Positions 22,855 through 33,999 of a stretch of DNA of 64,000 nucleotides are shown here, piece by piece. Under the pieces are notes generated by a model. It worked only from the letters and a program-made list of their open reading frames with translations. It did not search any database and had not been told where the DNA came from. Within the stretch, counting starts at the first letter, position 1. Every line of letters starts with the position of its first letter. The translations under genes and the position numbers were made by a program. Source of the stretch: Oxytricha trifallax (Eukaryota > Ciliophora > Spirotrichea > Sporadotrichida > Oxytrichidae). The stretch spans positions 1 through 64,000 of the forward strand of contig ARYC01017757.1 in NCBI GenBank assembly GCA_000711775.1, read 5' to 3'.

Positions 22855-24110
22855 TTATTCAATTATTTCCCTTGTCCCTTTCTCCTTGAGTTGAGTATCG
22901 TTCCTTAAGATTTTGTTGTTGATATCTCTTGGGGTTTTGAAAGCCAGTCTTTTTAATTGTAACTCTATCTTATCAATTTCCTCTATTTTTATGTAACTTG
23001 TTGCCACAAGTGGTGTGTATTTGTAAATGACTAAAGATCTTATTCGGGCAACCATTATTGTATCACAAATTGTGGGTTTGTTTGATTTCGTAAGGTTTTG
23101 GTAGAACATAGTTTGTTTTATTATTCCTTCCCATGTGTTCTTTAATAACATTTTAGTGTCAAGACAAATGTTCATGCCTAGGTATTTGATTTCCTGTACT
23201 TTTTGTATTCCCCTCAACCTCATTTATTACCACGAATTCTTTCGAATCAGTCAAAAACTGAGTTTTTTTGTATTGAGTCTTAGATTGTGAGATTTTTCAA
23301 TCTCTCTAAAACATGAAATTACCTTCTCCATTTGTTGTTTGTTTTTTACATTTATGAGTAGGTCATCTGCAAAAGCTAGCAGTTTGCCTTATCATACTAA
23401 AGATTTCAATTCTGGTTATGAGAAGAGTGCGTCTTGTAGATAGATAATAAATAACATAGGCGATAATCTGCTTCCTTGAGCTACACCTCTTTGAGCATCT
23501 ATTTCTTCTCATTCATATGATATTCTATTGTTTTTGTAAAGTTCCTCAATCAATTTAACCACTTTGATGTCAAAGTCTGTTTTTACTCTTTGTTGTAAAA
23601 TGCTCATTAATTTGTCTTTCCAGACTGAATCATATGCTTTTTAAAGATCAATGAGCAGGTAGGCTTCTCTTAATTTGCTCTTCCTCATTGAAATTTTAAT
23701 GTGTTCCAACAATCTTATCAAGTTTATATGTGTGCTTTTGTTTTCTTTGAATTCATTATAGTAGTTATCTGTTGTTAGTATTTCACTCTTCTAGTCTTGT
23801 ATTTTGTTTACTATGACCTTTTCAATAATTTTGCTTAAATGTGAGTTTACGACAATCGGTCTAGTGTTGTTTATTTCTGGATATAACCCCCCTTAATTTT
23901 TTTCTTAGCAAGACCATTCTACCTTCTTTTATATATTAGGTAAAGGTCCCCTAATTGATCCACTTTACTATAGTTTGAACTACAGTCCTTTTTATGTTTT
24001 CTTATTTCGCGAGCATTTTTCCATCAAATCCATCCTCTCCAATTGCTTTGTTGAAATTACACTCTGTAATTCCTTTATCTACATCAGTTTCAACACAGAA
24101 TTGTTCTCCA
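22855..24110 (-). pseudogene. LINE reverse transcriptase domain
   Basis: The classic RT blocks occur in order: RPIVVNSHLSKIIEKVI, LLIDLQKAYDSVWKDKL, AQRGVAQGSRLSPMLF, AFADDLLINV (catalytic FADD at about 23,365) and EIKYLGMNI. Gln codons are TAA/TAG at several places. An in-frame TGA interrupts SYE/EE near 23,513. Single-base shifts occur in the A-run near 23,265 and near 23,215. It belongs with the endonuclease upstream as one ORF2-type protein. Confidence 0.85.
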
Positions 24111-24399
24111 TTCTATTCATTATCCATCACTGTGTCTGATTGCTTTTTTATCGCTTTGTCTTGAATCCTGTCATCAGCGAATAAGTTGTTGTAAAACTCT
24201 ACTACTTTTTCCGAAGTCTGTTCTCCTGGTTAACTCTTTCTTATTCTATTGTCAGACCTTTGATTAGTTGAGATGATTTTTGGTTTTTAGTAAGTCTTTT
24301 TACTAAATAGAAAAATTCCTTTAAATCGTTCCTATCTAGGCAATGCTCCATGTTCCTTATCGCTTCGTTCCGTTGCTTTTTAGTGTCTTAGTATAGGCT

Positions 24400-25738
24400 A
24401 TTATCATTCTTGATGTTATTCCTAACAGCCCAATATGGTAATTATTGATACCAATTCTTCGCTTTACTCTGCTTTTCCAGTTTCCTTTCAAAGCAATTTC
24501 TTATTGGCATTTCAAGATCTTATGGTCTCATGTCTTGTTTCTTCTATGAATGTTTTCCAGCACTGTTTCCTGACATCACTGATTCTTATGTCTTCACCTT
24601 ATCAGTCATTTTCAGGTTGTTATTCATAAATTTTATAAACAACTTTACTTGGATCAGATTATGATCTGTGAGTCTCAGTTGATCAAGTTTCCATTCTCTT
24701 GTTTCTACGTTTGAAATTATTTGGTCAAGTTGGTTTCCCTTTGTTTGAGTTCCCACTCTTCGGGAATTTACTGCATTGATACCTCTTTTTTTAGTCTTTT
24801 GCCAAAGTTTTTTAGATGAAAATTAAAGACACCCATTACTATTATTCTTTGTTTGTTACATTTCTATTTGATTGATCTAATGATGAATATCACTCTATTT
24901 TGGAGCTCTTTCACTTCATCATTTTAGTAAGGTGGTATACACATTGTTATCATATGAACCGGGAATTTTCCTGCGTTTAGTATGTTCCACGTCAAATACT
25001 ATCTAAGGGTAATACAGTTTTTTATTTAGTATTTGCCACTATTTAAAGTGAGTACTCCTCCATTTCTCGCTAGTTGTGTTTGTGTTATATTTTAACTGTT
25101 TAATCCAATAATTCTTTGGAGTCTCGTTTCAACGAGAGCAATAAAGTCTTATTTCCTATCTTCCAATTCCTTCAACATTGAGTCTTGTTTAAGTTTTGAA
25201 TTTAATCCCCTTACGTTTTATAGACAATTTTTTAGTTCAACATGTTAGGCAGCTATCTATCTTTTGTTGCTAATAACCTCTGTTCTTCTTTTACTGCGCT
25301 AATTCTCAGCAAATCGTTCATTCCTCTTTACCCAACCTTTTGCTTGCCTTTGAGGTTAAAAAAATGGAGCTGTCGGTTGTTGTCTAATGTGAAAAGTGTC
25401 TTTGTTTAAGTTTTTGTAATTATTTTTATTGGTAACTTAAACATTTGGGTAAATTCTCTTCTGATTTTTTGGTCGCCTCTTTGAATATTCAAAGTAATCT
25501 TGGATGGATCTCTGTTATTGTGGTTTTACCTCTTCTCTTTCCATGTAGACCGGCAATCTTCTCCTTGAGTTTTTTCCTTCTGTACCTTCCATCTGGTCCC
25601 CGCTATTCAGCCCTTTTTGTAATTTATTATTTAGTGATCTTATTCCTATTAAATTTTATAAATTTAATGTTTCAGAGCTTAGTAATGCAAGACAATGCCA
25701 AATCATTAAAAAATAAAGATTTATATTTTATTATATGA
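24400..25738 (-). pseudogene. LINE N-terminal region and APE-type endonuclease
   Basis: From 25,250 down the frame gives NVRGLNSKLKQDSMLKELED, then ALVETRLQR, GVFNFHL and LTDHNLIQV. These are the motifs (ET, GDFN-like, DH) of the AP-endonuclease-like nuclease that nicks target DNA. Upstream, a basic region contains QRSIQDYF, a match to the PCNA-interacting PIP-box pattern. The start codon is not evident and at least one TGA lies in the N-terminal region. A decayed copy is most likely. Confidence 0.75.
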
Positions 25739-25740
25739 TA

Positions 25741-26371
25741 ATAGTATCATTAATTTTCCTTAAATAAGTCTCTGTTGACAATAGTTATAGAAGCCTATCT
25801 TCCGCTAAAATAATAAACAAAATGAAAACTGATAGATAATTAAGTTTGTACAAAAATAAGCAGTAACATATCAGCAGTTCTAAAACAAGAATGAAGACAC
25901 TATTCCATATTAAACATAAGAAATAAATTAAAAAAGAAGGAAGGTTAGATAATAATTTTTTAGGCTTTTACAATACAATCTATGCTGGAGGCCACAAGGA
26001 ACAATATGATAATCTACAAATAACGTAAATGTTAAAGTTTAAAGTGCGAAGAAAAAAGAAAAATCAGCTTTTAAAAATAGAAAAGAATTTGTCTATTAAA
26101 ATTATGCGTCACCTGCGTAATCATGATAATTATAATACTCCTACATAGCCAAAATTTGAAAAAATGAATAGTCAATAGTCTACTATTGTTTCTAAGGTTT
26201 AAAAGTATCACCTGAATATCACAATAACAGAACAGAAAAATAAACAGAATAAGGAAAAATAATCGCAAATTACCAGAAGTAGAAAGCTAATAAAAATAGC
26301 AATAAAAAAAGTCAATTTATTTTGAATCCTAGAGAAGTGTCTAATCTTTTGTTAAATCCAATATAATTTGA
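25741..26371. other. AT-rich spacer
   Basis: No supported feature. Small standard-code frames on the minus strand here are low-complexity and fall opposite plus-strand DNA of similar quality. Confidence 0.4.
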
Positions 26372-27175
26372 TTATTTTTATCTTAAAATAAATTATTAAT
26401 TTAAAATCGATTAGCGGATCGGTATCAAGGAAGCTCATAAATCATCAATTAAAGATAGATTTTATAAAATTAAACACCTCCTTATTCCATCACCAAAATT
26501 AAAAATAATAACAGCGAAAGTGGGTAGAACTATTATATTTAGTTCATTTAAAATAAATTGATGACTTAGTCGTCTATAAAGTGCATTTATAGAGATATTT
26601 ATGTGGAAGTTGAATATTAAAAGTAATAGACTAATAGTTAAATCAGTGAACACTGTCATAACAACAGTAAAAATACTAGTGTTAGCAGTAAAAACAATAA
26701 AAAGTTGAAGCTAAACGATGAATTAATCATAAAAAGCCAAGATCATAGTACAACTAAAAGAGATAATGACATGATAGTAATAGTTCTACAGAGAGAAATC
26801 AATAGAATAAACTACTTTAACAACAAAGATATCAACAACTTAGAGAAGTCGAAGGAAGCCTGTGAAAATTATTAAACTGATGATTTAAGTTATGTTAATG
26901 AGGAAAAGAAGAAGTTTAATGGCAAGATTTATCATGAATTCAATTAGCAGTCGCAGTAGAATTCAAATAATTAGGATAATCACTTATATAAACAATAAAG
27001 TAGTATTAATTATGAAGAAAGAGGGAAGAAATAAATTATATAGCGATAATTAGTTAAACCATTGATAGTAAATAAGTATGAAGATTTGTGGAGAGATAAG
27101 TTAAATAATTTTTAAATAATTAATTTTGTATTAATTACTATGATTTAGTCAATAATTTTGCCATAAAATTGAACC
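26372..27175 (+). CDS. Unknown N/Q-rich protein-like frame, 267 codons open
   Basis: Open in ciliate code from after a TGA at 26,369 to TGA 27,173-27,175. The translation looks like protein from about 26,402 on: ADRYQGSSQIINQRQ, QTPPYSITKIKNNNSESGQ and DDLSYVNEEKKKFNGKIY. Composition is rich in Asn, Gln, Lys and Ser. No domain recognised and no clear start. A (TA)n tract follows directly and further frames of similar style continue to 28,770. These may be parts of one gene split by frameshifts, introns or internally eliminated sequence. Confidence 0.45.
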
Positions 27176-27203
27176 TATTTTAATTTGTAATAATATAATA
27201 TTA

Positions 27204-27227
27204 TTAATATATATATATATGTAGAAT

Positions 27228-27270
<43 letters not shown>

Positions 27271-27289
27271 ATTATATATAATATATAAC
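27204..27289. repeat. (TA)n-rich tract
   Basis: Alternating ta runs with short breaks, self-complementary. Confidence 0.9.
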
Positions 27290-27309
27290 AATAGTATGAA
27301 TTATTATAT

Positions 27310-28770
27310 AACTTTATTGCTAAAATTATTTAGAAAATTAACATTAAGACAATGATAAGGTGGATACACTAAAAAAATCGATGAGAATGATGATGAATTA
27401 ACAAACTAAAATTTTAACAAAGATAAAAAACTCTTTTGATGATGATAATGAACAAGAAGACTTAGAAGTCCAAATGGTATACATTCACTAAGAAAATAAA
27501 AATAATGTTATGACATCAAAAGGCGATAATGGTATCCAAGAGCAATTAATAATGAGCAAGGATTAATTCGAGGGCATGTTTAATGACAATTTTGACTCGG
27601 AAAGTAATGAAAACGATGAAGAAAGTGAGATCAGAGAATAAGGTAGAAGATATTATCCGTGGAGGATAAATATTATGAATGCAAAACTAAATTAGAGAAT
27701 AAGTTTCAATGAAGCATAGAATGAGTAATATTAAGATTCTTAAGCATAACAGTAGACTTCTTTCCAAATTTTTCAATAGTATTAGGGAAGAAGATCTCTG
27801 TGCTATCCACTTTACAACAAAGTCTATAAAAAACTTAATCATTGAACAATAGTAATAAACAGAGATCTTATCAAAATTAAAATGGTATAAATAATCATGC
27901 AATGCATTTAAATCAGATCAATTATATGCATCACTCACATGGGAAACTTTCGGAAGAATCAACCTCAAGCATCACATTTAACTTAACAACGTTCTAAAAA
28001 GCTTTAGGAGGTTTAACTTATCGGGATGTATGCTAATATATATTAGGAATGCCAATAAAAAAGTAAGATCTTTAAAGGAATTAATCTATATCTTAAAGGA
28101 AATTTAAGTGTTGGCATTCTTTCTTCTTGAAGATAAATCCTCCGTTAATAAAACTTTTTAGTACACACAAACTTTAACTTTTAAAAATCTAGAAAAACTT
28201 GCCTTTAATGTTTTAGAATCTCTTAATTCTAATCAGCATGGCTACTGTAAAATACCATAACCAAGAGAGTCATCATGATTGATTCCATATAAGTAATTCT
28301 CATAGCAGAGGTAATAGCAAAGCATATTTGAATAAAGGGTATAATCCAATGATATGTATTCTTTTGGCTATCATGAAAATGAGGAGGAGTTTGATAACAA
28401 CACTGATGAGGAGGTCAAATAATTAAAAAATCCCAATATATAATTTAAGAATGATTATTCTAATATGATAGACGCAAAAGATTAGAGTTCACTTTTCAAA
28501 GGATCAATGTAAAAGCTTACAAAAAGCACATAAATTAAAGTTTGCCAGAGAATACGCATTAGAATCCGTTACTAAACTCCATAAGTTAAATAGTAAATAA
28601 AAGTTATCGCAGATTCTCACAACTCATTAATCAGACATAGATTAGTCAGAAATAACTGCAGCAGTAATATCAAGTCATATTTTGAAATTTCCAATTAAGA
28701 TTCAATTAAAAACAAAGGAACAGTTAAAATTGCTAACTTAATTTAGATAGCTAATAGTTTATTTGGATGA
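27310..28770 (+). pseudogene. Unknown protein-like frames, broken gene
   Basis: Three overlapping open stretches, each in a different frame. One runs 27,310-27,846 (NSFDDDNEQEDLEVQM, NDNFDSESNENDEESEI). Another runs about 27,850-28,280 (QNQNGINNHAMHLNQINY). The last runs 28,278-28,770 (NDMYSFGYHENEEEFDNNTD) and ends at TGA 28,768. The frame change each time comes where the next frame is already protein-like, as in a gene with small indels or unrecognised short introns. Probably continuous with 26,372-27,175. Function unknown. Confidence 0.4.
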
Positions 28771-31354
28771 ATAAAATAATTAAGAAATAGCATTAAAATA
28801 TTCTAAGTAAAATTTTATTTAATTACTGACTAATTTTTCAATCAATTTATTATACTTCAGAAAAATTATAGATTAAAAAGGACTCATAATTAAAGAAATA
28901 AAAAATTATTTTATATTTTTGATAATAATATAAATAGTTAGCTTTAATATTCAAACATTTTTAAGGTTTTTACATTGAATTACAAAAATGCACTTCATCA
29001 TAATTAGCCAAAAGAAAGTTAATTTGAATGTAAATCTTAAAAAAGAGCAACAATCATAATTAAATCCAATAATCAAACAGTAATACACTTTCTTATAGAT
29101 ATTTAATAAAACAATAACAATTAAGTTAATCAAGTTAATATAAATACTTAGAGTTTTTAATCACTATAAACAATCGATTAAGTAAAGAGTTGACATAATA
29201 GAATAGCAAAATTTGGAGTTATACAATTAATCGATAGATCGAATAAACTTTTATTCTGACAGTAATTAAAATTTTTAAAGATAATTTATTGGGATTATAC
29301 TGGATAATTTCATCGAAAAGTCTTTAAACAAGTCAATAAATATTAACAGATAACTTCAAAATTAAGAAGGCAAAACTGATACTATTACTAGTGATGGCAC
29401 TGATATAGAAAGCAACTAAAGATTATGATGTAAAAATTATTGATGGTGATATTACTTTTTTCAATGATATTAAAATAACAACAATCAGTTATGCAATTTT
29501 TACTTTAAACACTCTGTGTTTAAAGTATTTAAATGGAAACACTCTGATCTATTTAAAATGCCTTTTATAATATTTATTTCATTTAAATACGTACTTGGCT
29601 ATGCACTGCTCTTGTTCGGAAAAACCTCTAAAATTTGCTCTCATATATCAACAAGTTCTTTCCCAAAATCATACATTCTAGACTAAGAAATGCACTCTTA
29701 CGAGAAATTATAAGTAAGCATATTGGGTATTGTGACATTTATATATGCAAAGAGAGTGGTTTTAAAGCAGTGTTTAATATGGATTTTGCTTTGATTGTAA
29801 TCTTTTTAATAATAATGATAATACTCTTCAAGTTAATCAAATTTATATAAAAATATATGATAATTAACATGGAGTTAATGTGATTACAGTAATGATATAA
29901 CTTGGCTTATTATATAATGTGCGAGTGTTAGCTATTCTAGTTGTGATGCTTATAGATTTCAAAATTAGTCGGTAAATCTTGTCAATTACAGTCACAAATT
30001 AAATAAATAAAATATTTAGTTTATCATACAGACAAGAACTGGATTTTATTCACTAAGACCTATAATTCGAAAGTTTCATAACTAATCTCCTCTCAAAAAT
30101 CTAAATTTATATTATACAATCATAAATTTTTATTATTATATTAACAAAAATCCTTATCAAGCGGCTTTCTCATCAACTTAATTCACTAATTGTCTGGATT
30201 ATTTTTACTATCACTAAAGTGCTTATAACCTAATCACTATTTCAAGGCAGGCGATGTTCTAGTTTACACTTGCCCAGTTAGATTATTGCAAAGACACTGA
30301 TTGGAAAGTTTGTTTGCTAGTATAATCAATTAATATTAATAAAATAAATTGCATAAAAATAAACTTTATTTTTGAGGTTCGTATGTGATAAAAAACTATA
30401 AAAATTACATAAAGTGTTAATAAATATCAACATAATCACCAGTAATATAAAAATACACTATTTCATTTACTGATTAGACATAATAATTTTTTTATTAATT
30501 TCTAATTATCACATTATTAAATCTTCAAATCCCACTACAAATAAAAAAGACTTACAAATTATTCACTGAATCATTAACTTGGAATTATTTCGTGCAAAGA
30601 AAGCTTCTCTTCGCCAGGTAGATAGCAATTTATAACCGAACTTTGAACACTAGCTTATCTCTCATATTTGCTTTTTTACAAATTCAAGAAGCTTTAAATG
30701 CAATTTACAATCGATAAAAATCGAATCAATTAGCTGAAGTAACTATTTGCATATAAAAATTAAATGTATTTATGAATAATTAAATAAATTCTCAATTAAT
30801 TTGAAAGAATATCTTTGAAAATGTTTGTATTTCTTTATGCAGTGCAAATGGCAGGAAAATAATGTAACTTTTTTCTGTATCAAAATTTAAAAGTAAATTT
30901 TGTTTTTGCTCTGTGTAACTTAAAATATCAATGGAATTGATTAGAGAAAAAATTGTAAAATTAACTATTTTTGCTTGAGATATATAAAGTTAATGGTATT
31001 ATCAGATAGTATCAGCATTCACATTATATCTTGATAGAGTAATTTAGCCAGTTCTCTTTTAATATCAACAAATTATTTTGGTTTTTTAAATTTATTTAAA
31101 TTTAAGCACTTCTCCTCTTTTACATTAGGGTTATGTGACTACAGTTCATGTGAAAAGTGCCACAATTTGTTTCATTATTTCAGGGACACTGACTTTTGAA
31201 AGGTAATCTTTTTTTATAAACGCTTCGCAAGAAATAAAATTAGTAAAGTGGATTTTAATCTTATTTTCGAAGCAAGAAATAAAACTAAAACAAGTGAATT
31301 TTAATTTATATTTCTAATATTACTCTTTTATATTAGAAAATATATATGCAAGGA
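28771..31354. other. AT-rich DNA with ambiguous open frames at 29.4-29.85 kb
   Basis: Two plus-strand frames overlap. One is 29,394-29,735 (starts MALIQKATKDYDVKIID, 113 codons). The other runs about 29,600-29,850 and ends in a hydrophobic segment (MDFALIVIFLIIMIILFK). Both look protein-like, so I cannot say which, if either, was coding. The rest is featureless. Confidence 0.3.
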
Positions 31355-31360
31355 GATAGG
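31355..31360 (+). repeat. Target-site duplication GATAGG, left copy
   Basis: The same six bases flank the foldback element on the right at 32,611-32,616. Confidence 0.8.
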
Positions 31361-32610
31361 TGTTCCGACCGAGACCACCTACCCCACCCCCTACCCCACC
31401 TCCCGTCTACCGAGACCCCTACCCCCACCCCCTACCCCACCACCCCACCACCACCCACTACCCCACCCCATAAAATACCCCATTTCATATCAAAATTTTT
31501 GTCCTCATGGTCTTAATCTATTTCCTTCTTGACATCTCGACTACATGACCCTTTTATATATAAAAAATATCATCAAATTTTCAAAATTTTCTTCTTCTTA
31601 CTAATGCTTAATATGAGTTTGCACTTAAGTTTTGACTTGATTCTCTTGGTAATTCGAATTTTTATTCTTACTTTGAAAGAAAAATTAACTTAAAACTATT
31701 TTTTCTAAGTATAAATTATTATTTTTAAAATTTTTATTAATTGACAATTATGCATAAATTTTATTTAAAATATTTATATCTATTGAATCATCTCCTTTCA
31801 ATATAATTCCTACAAATAGTATCATTATTTTTTTTTAACTTTTTTTCGTTTAATACAAAAATGTTTTTTATTTCTTTTATAAATATGATAATAAAATCAA
31901 GAATGTTTTTAGATTCAGATGATTGTACTTAACATAAATCTTTATTGATAAGTCAAGAATATTAAAAAAATTTTGCAGATTCAATTTTGATTTGAATTCC
32001 AGTTTAAAAACTAGAAATCTATTAAGAAATGTTATCAATAAAGATTTATGTTAAGTACAATCATCTGAATCTAAAAACATTCTTGATTTTATTATCATAT
32101 TTATAAAAGAAATAAAAAACATTTTTGTATTAAACGAAAAAAAGTTAAAAAAAAATAATGATACTATTTGTAGGAATTATATTGAAAGGAGATGATTCAA
32201 TAGATATAAATATTTTAAATAAAATTTATGCATAATTTGTCAATTAATAAAATTTTTAAAAATAATAATTTATACTTAGAGAAAATAGTTTTAAGTTAAT
32301 TTTTCTTTCAAAGTAAGCATAAAAAATCGAATTACCAAGAGAATCAAGCAAAAACTTAAGTACAAAGTTATATTAAGCATTAGTAAGAAGAAGAAAAATT
32401 TTGAAAATTTGATGATATTTTTACATAGAAAAGGGTCATGTAGTCGAGATGTCAAAAAGGAAATCGATTCATACCTCGAGGATAAAAATTTTGATATGAA
32501 ATGGGGTATTTTATGAGGTGGGGTAGGGGGTGGGGTAGGGTGTGGGGTAGGGGGTCTCGGTAGACCGGGAGGTGGGGTAGGGGGTGGGGTAGGTGGTCTC
32601 GGTCGGAACA
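31361..32610. mobile_element. 1.25-kb foldback element with G/C-rich tips
   Basis: Inverted arms 31,361-31,950 and 32,033-32,610 around an 82-bp loop. The ends are TGTTCCGACCGAGACCACC and its complement, flanked by a 6-bp direct duplication GATAGG. The outer ~100 bp of each arm is a run of accccac/ggggtgg units and could form a G-quadruplex. The inner arm is AT-rich. No coding frame. A non-autonomous DNA transposon is the simplest reading; 6-bp duplications do not point to Tc1/mariner. Confidence 0.8.
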
Positions 32611-32817
32611 GATAGGCAATGAGTTATGATAAAATAAATCAATTAGAATATGTATTCAATCATTTTAAAATAAAAGATGGAATTTTATTAAATTAACTAA
32701 CTTAACTTATTGTAAATAGCCTAGATTATGGTATTCCCTTTGCACTAAACAAAAGGATTTTAAAACAAACAACAGGCGTTAAAAAAATAAAAGACGCATC
32801 TTTTTGTTTCCAAAAAA

Positions 32818-33577
32818 ATGCAATCTCGATTGTTAGTAGATCCTAATGAAGTCGACTGGCTTATAAGTCTTTTGCAAGCTTCAGTAAACTCTTTTTTAAA
32901 TAAAGGTTTTCCTGACTCATAAAATACTTGTTTTAACCACCTTAGTTGATATTATAAATTGTTATTTCAGGTACTTTATAAGAAAGTATACTAGATTTAT
33001 AAACATTGATAACAATAACTTAAATAGAGTCTCCCATAAGTATACTAGACAAAGTGTAATGATAGATAAACATTATTCACATACTCTGGTGCTTAAAGAG
33101 GAAAGAGAATCTTTATTTAAAATTTTAAGTTTAGTGAGAGCATACCTCTGCTAGTGATTAATAAACTATAGAAAACAATGATGCATGCCTTTTTTAATAA
33201 GTTATACTCAGCTATTATTAGAAAAGAACTGCTGTTAATTATGAGGATTCATACATTTTAATTTAAGACTCAGATCTTAAAAACTTAGATCATTTCACAA
33301 ATGTCACTGCACTTGCAATAAATGGTAGTAAAATTCCTTATTATGAGACTTCAAAAGGCTTTAATAACTTGAAAAATGAATTACTAACCAAATAATACAT
33401 GAGGAATGGTTTTTAATATATTATAATTTAAAGAGTTCATAGGAATAATTGGACCTAATTTTGAGAAGAACATGCATTTTATACCTGAAATATTGAATAT
33501 CAAAGATGCTGTAAAAAATTAGTTCACTAAATAGATTAGTTTGGTACTTACGAATTTCAAAATTGTAACTTGCAATA
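32818..33577 (+). pseudogene. Unknown gene fragment interrupted by a MITE
   Basis: Protein-like segments in ciliate code. MQSRLLVDPNEVDWLISLL starts at 32,818. RYFIRKYTRFINIDNNNLNR follows after a possible intron ending near 32,970. SYILIQDSDLKNLDHFTNV and INGSKIPYYETSKGFNNL lie at about 33,150-33,460. IIGPNFEKNMHFIPEILN reads up to the MITE edge. Frames shift between segments. No family recognised. Confidence 0.4.
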
Positions 33578-33997
33578 TTGTAGGTATACATTTGATTTGG
33601 GAAATATTTTAAAATAAATTAAATTAATTAAAATCAAATTAGTGGCAGTTAATTTCTGGAAATCTAGACAAAATGGTACTCGTTCGATAGAAAATTAAAA
33701 ATAAGCAGGACTTTACTGCTGAATGTACCCTTCTATCGCATCCCTGATGCGAGATAACACGACTTTAATTTTTGGGTGATTTGTTTAGTTACTATTAATA
33801 CTTTAATTAAAACGTTGTTAACTTGCTTCAGGGATCGATAGAAGGGTACCACCAGCAGTAAAGTCCTGCTTATTTTTAATTTTCTATCGAACGAGTACCA
33901 TAATGTCTAGATTTCCAGAAAGTTAACTGTTTCTAATTTGATTTTAATTAATTTAATTTATTTTAAAATATTTCCCAAATCAAATGTATGCCTACAA
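33578..33997. mobile_element. Foldback MITE with TA flanks, copy 2
   Basis: A 420-bp hairpin beginning TTGTAGGTATACATTTGA, flanked by TA at 33,576-33,577 and 33,998-33,999. It is homologous to the copy at 18,350, including the internal ggtgatttgtttagtt loop and the tatcgcatcc..gcgagata segment. It sits at the end of the protein-like frame that ends at 33,577. Confidence 0.8.
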
Positions 33998-33999
33998 TA

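Larger units (their letters stand above)
20480..25740 (-). mobile_element. Non-LTR retrotransposon (LINE) with Ulp1-like C-terminal domain
   Basis: About 5.2 kb on the minus strand, less AT-rich than its surroundings. Domains in order from 25,740 down: basic N-terminal region, APE-type endonuclease, reverse transcriptase, a linker, an Ulp1-like cysteine-peptidase-like domain, and a charged tail ending at TGA 20,517. Frames change several times and a TGA interrupts the RT, so the copy is probably dead. No target duplication or tail was identified, so both borders are approximate. Confidence 0.82.
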
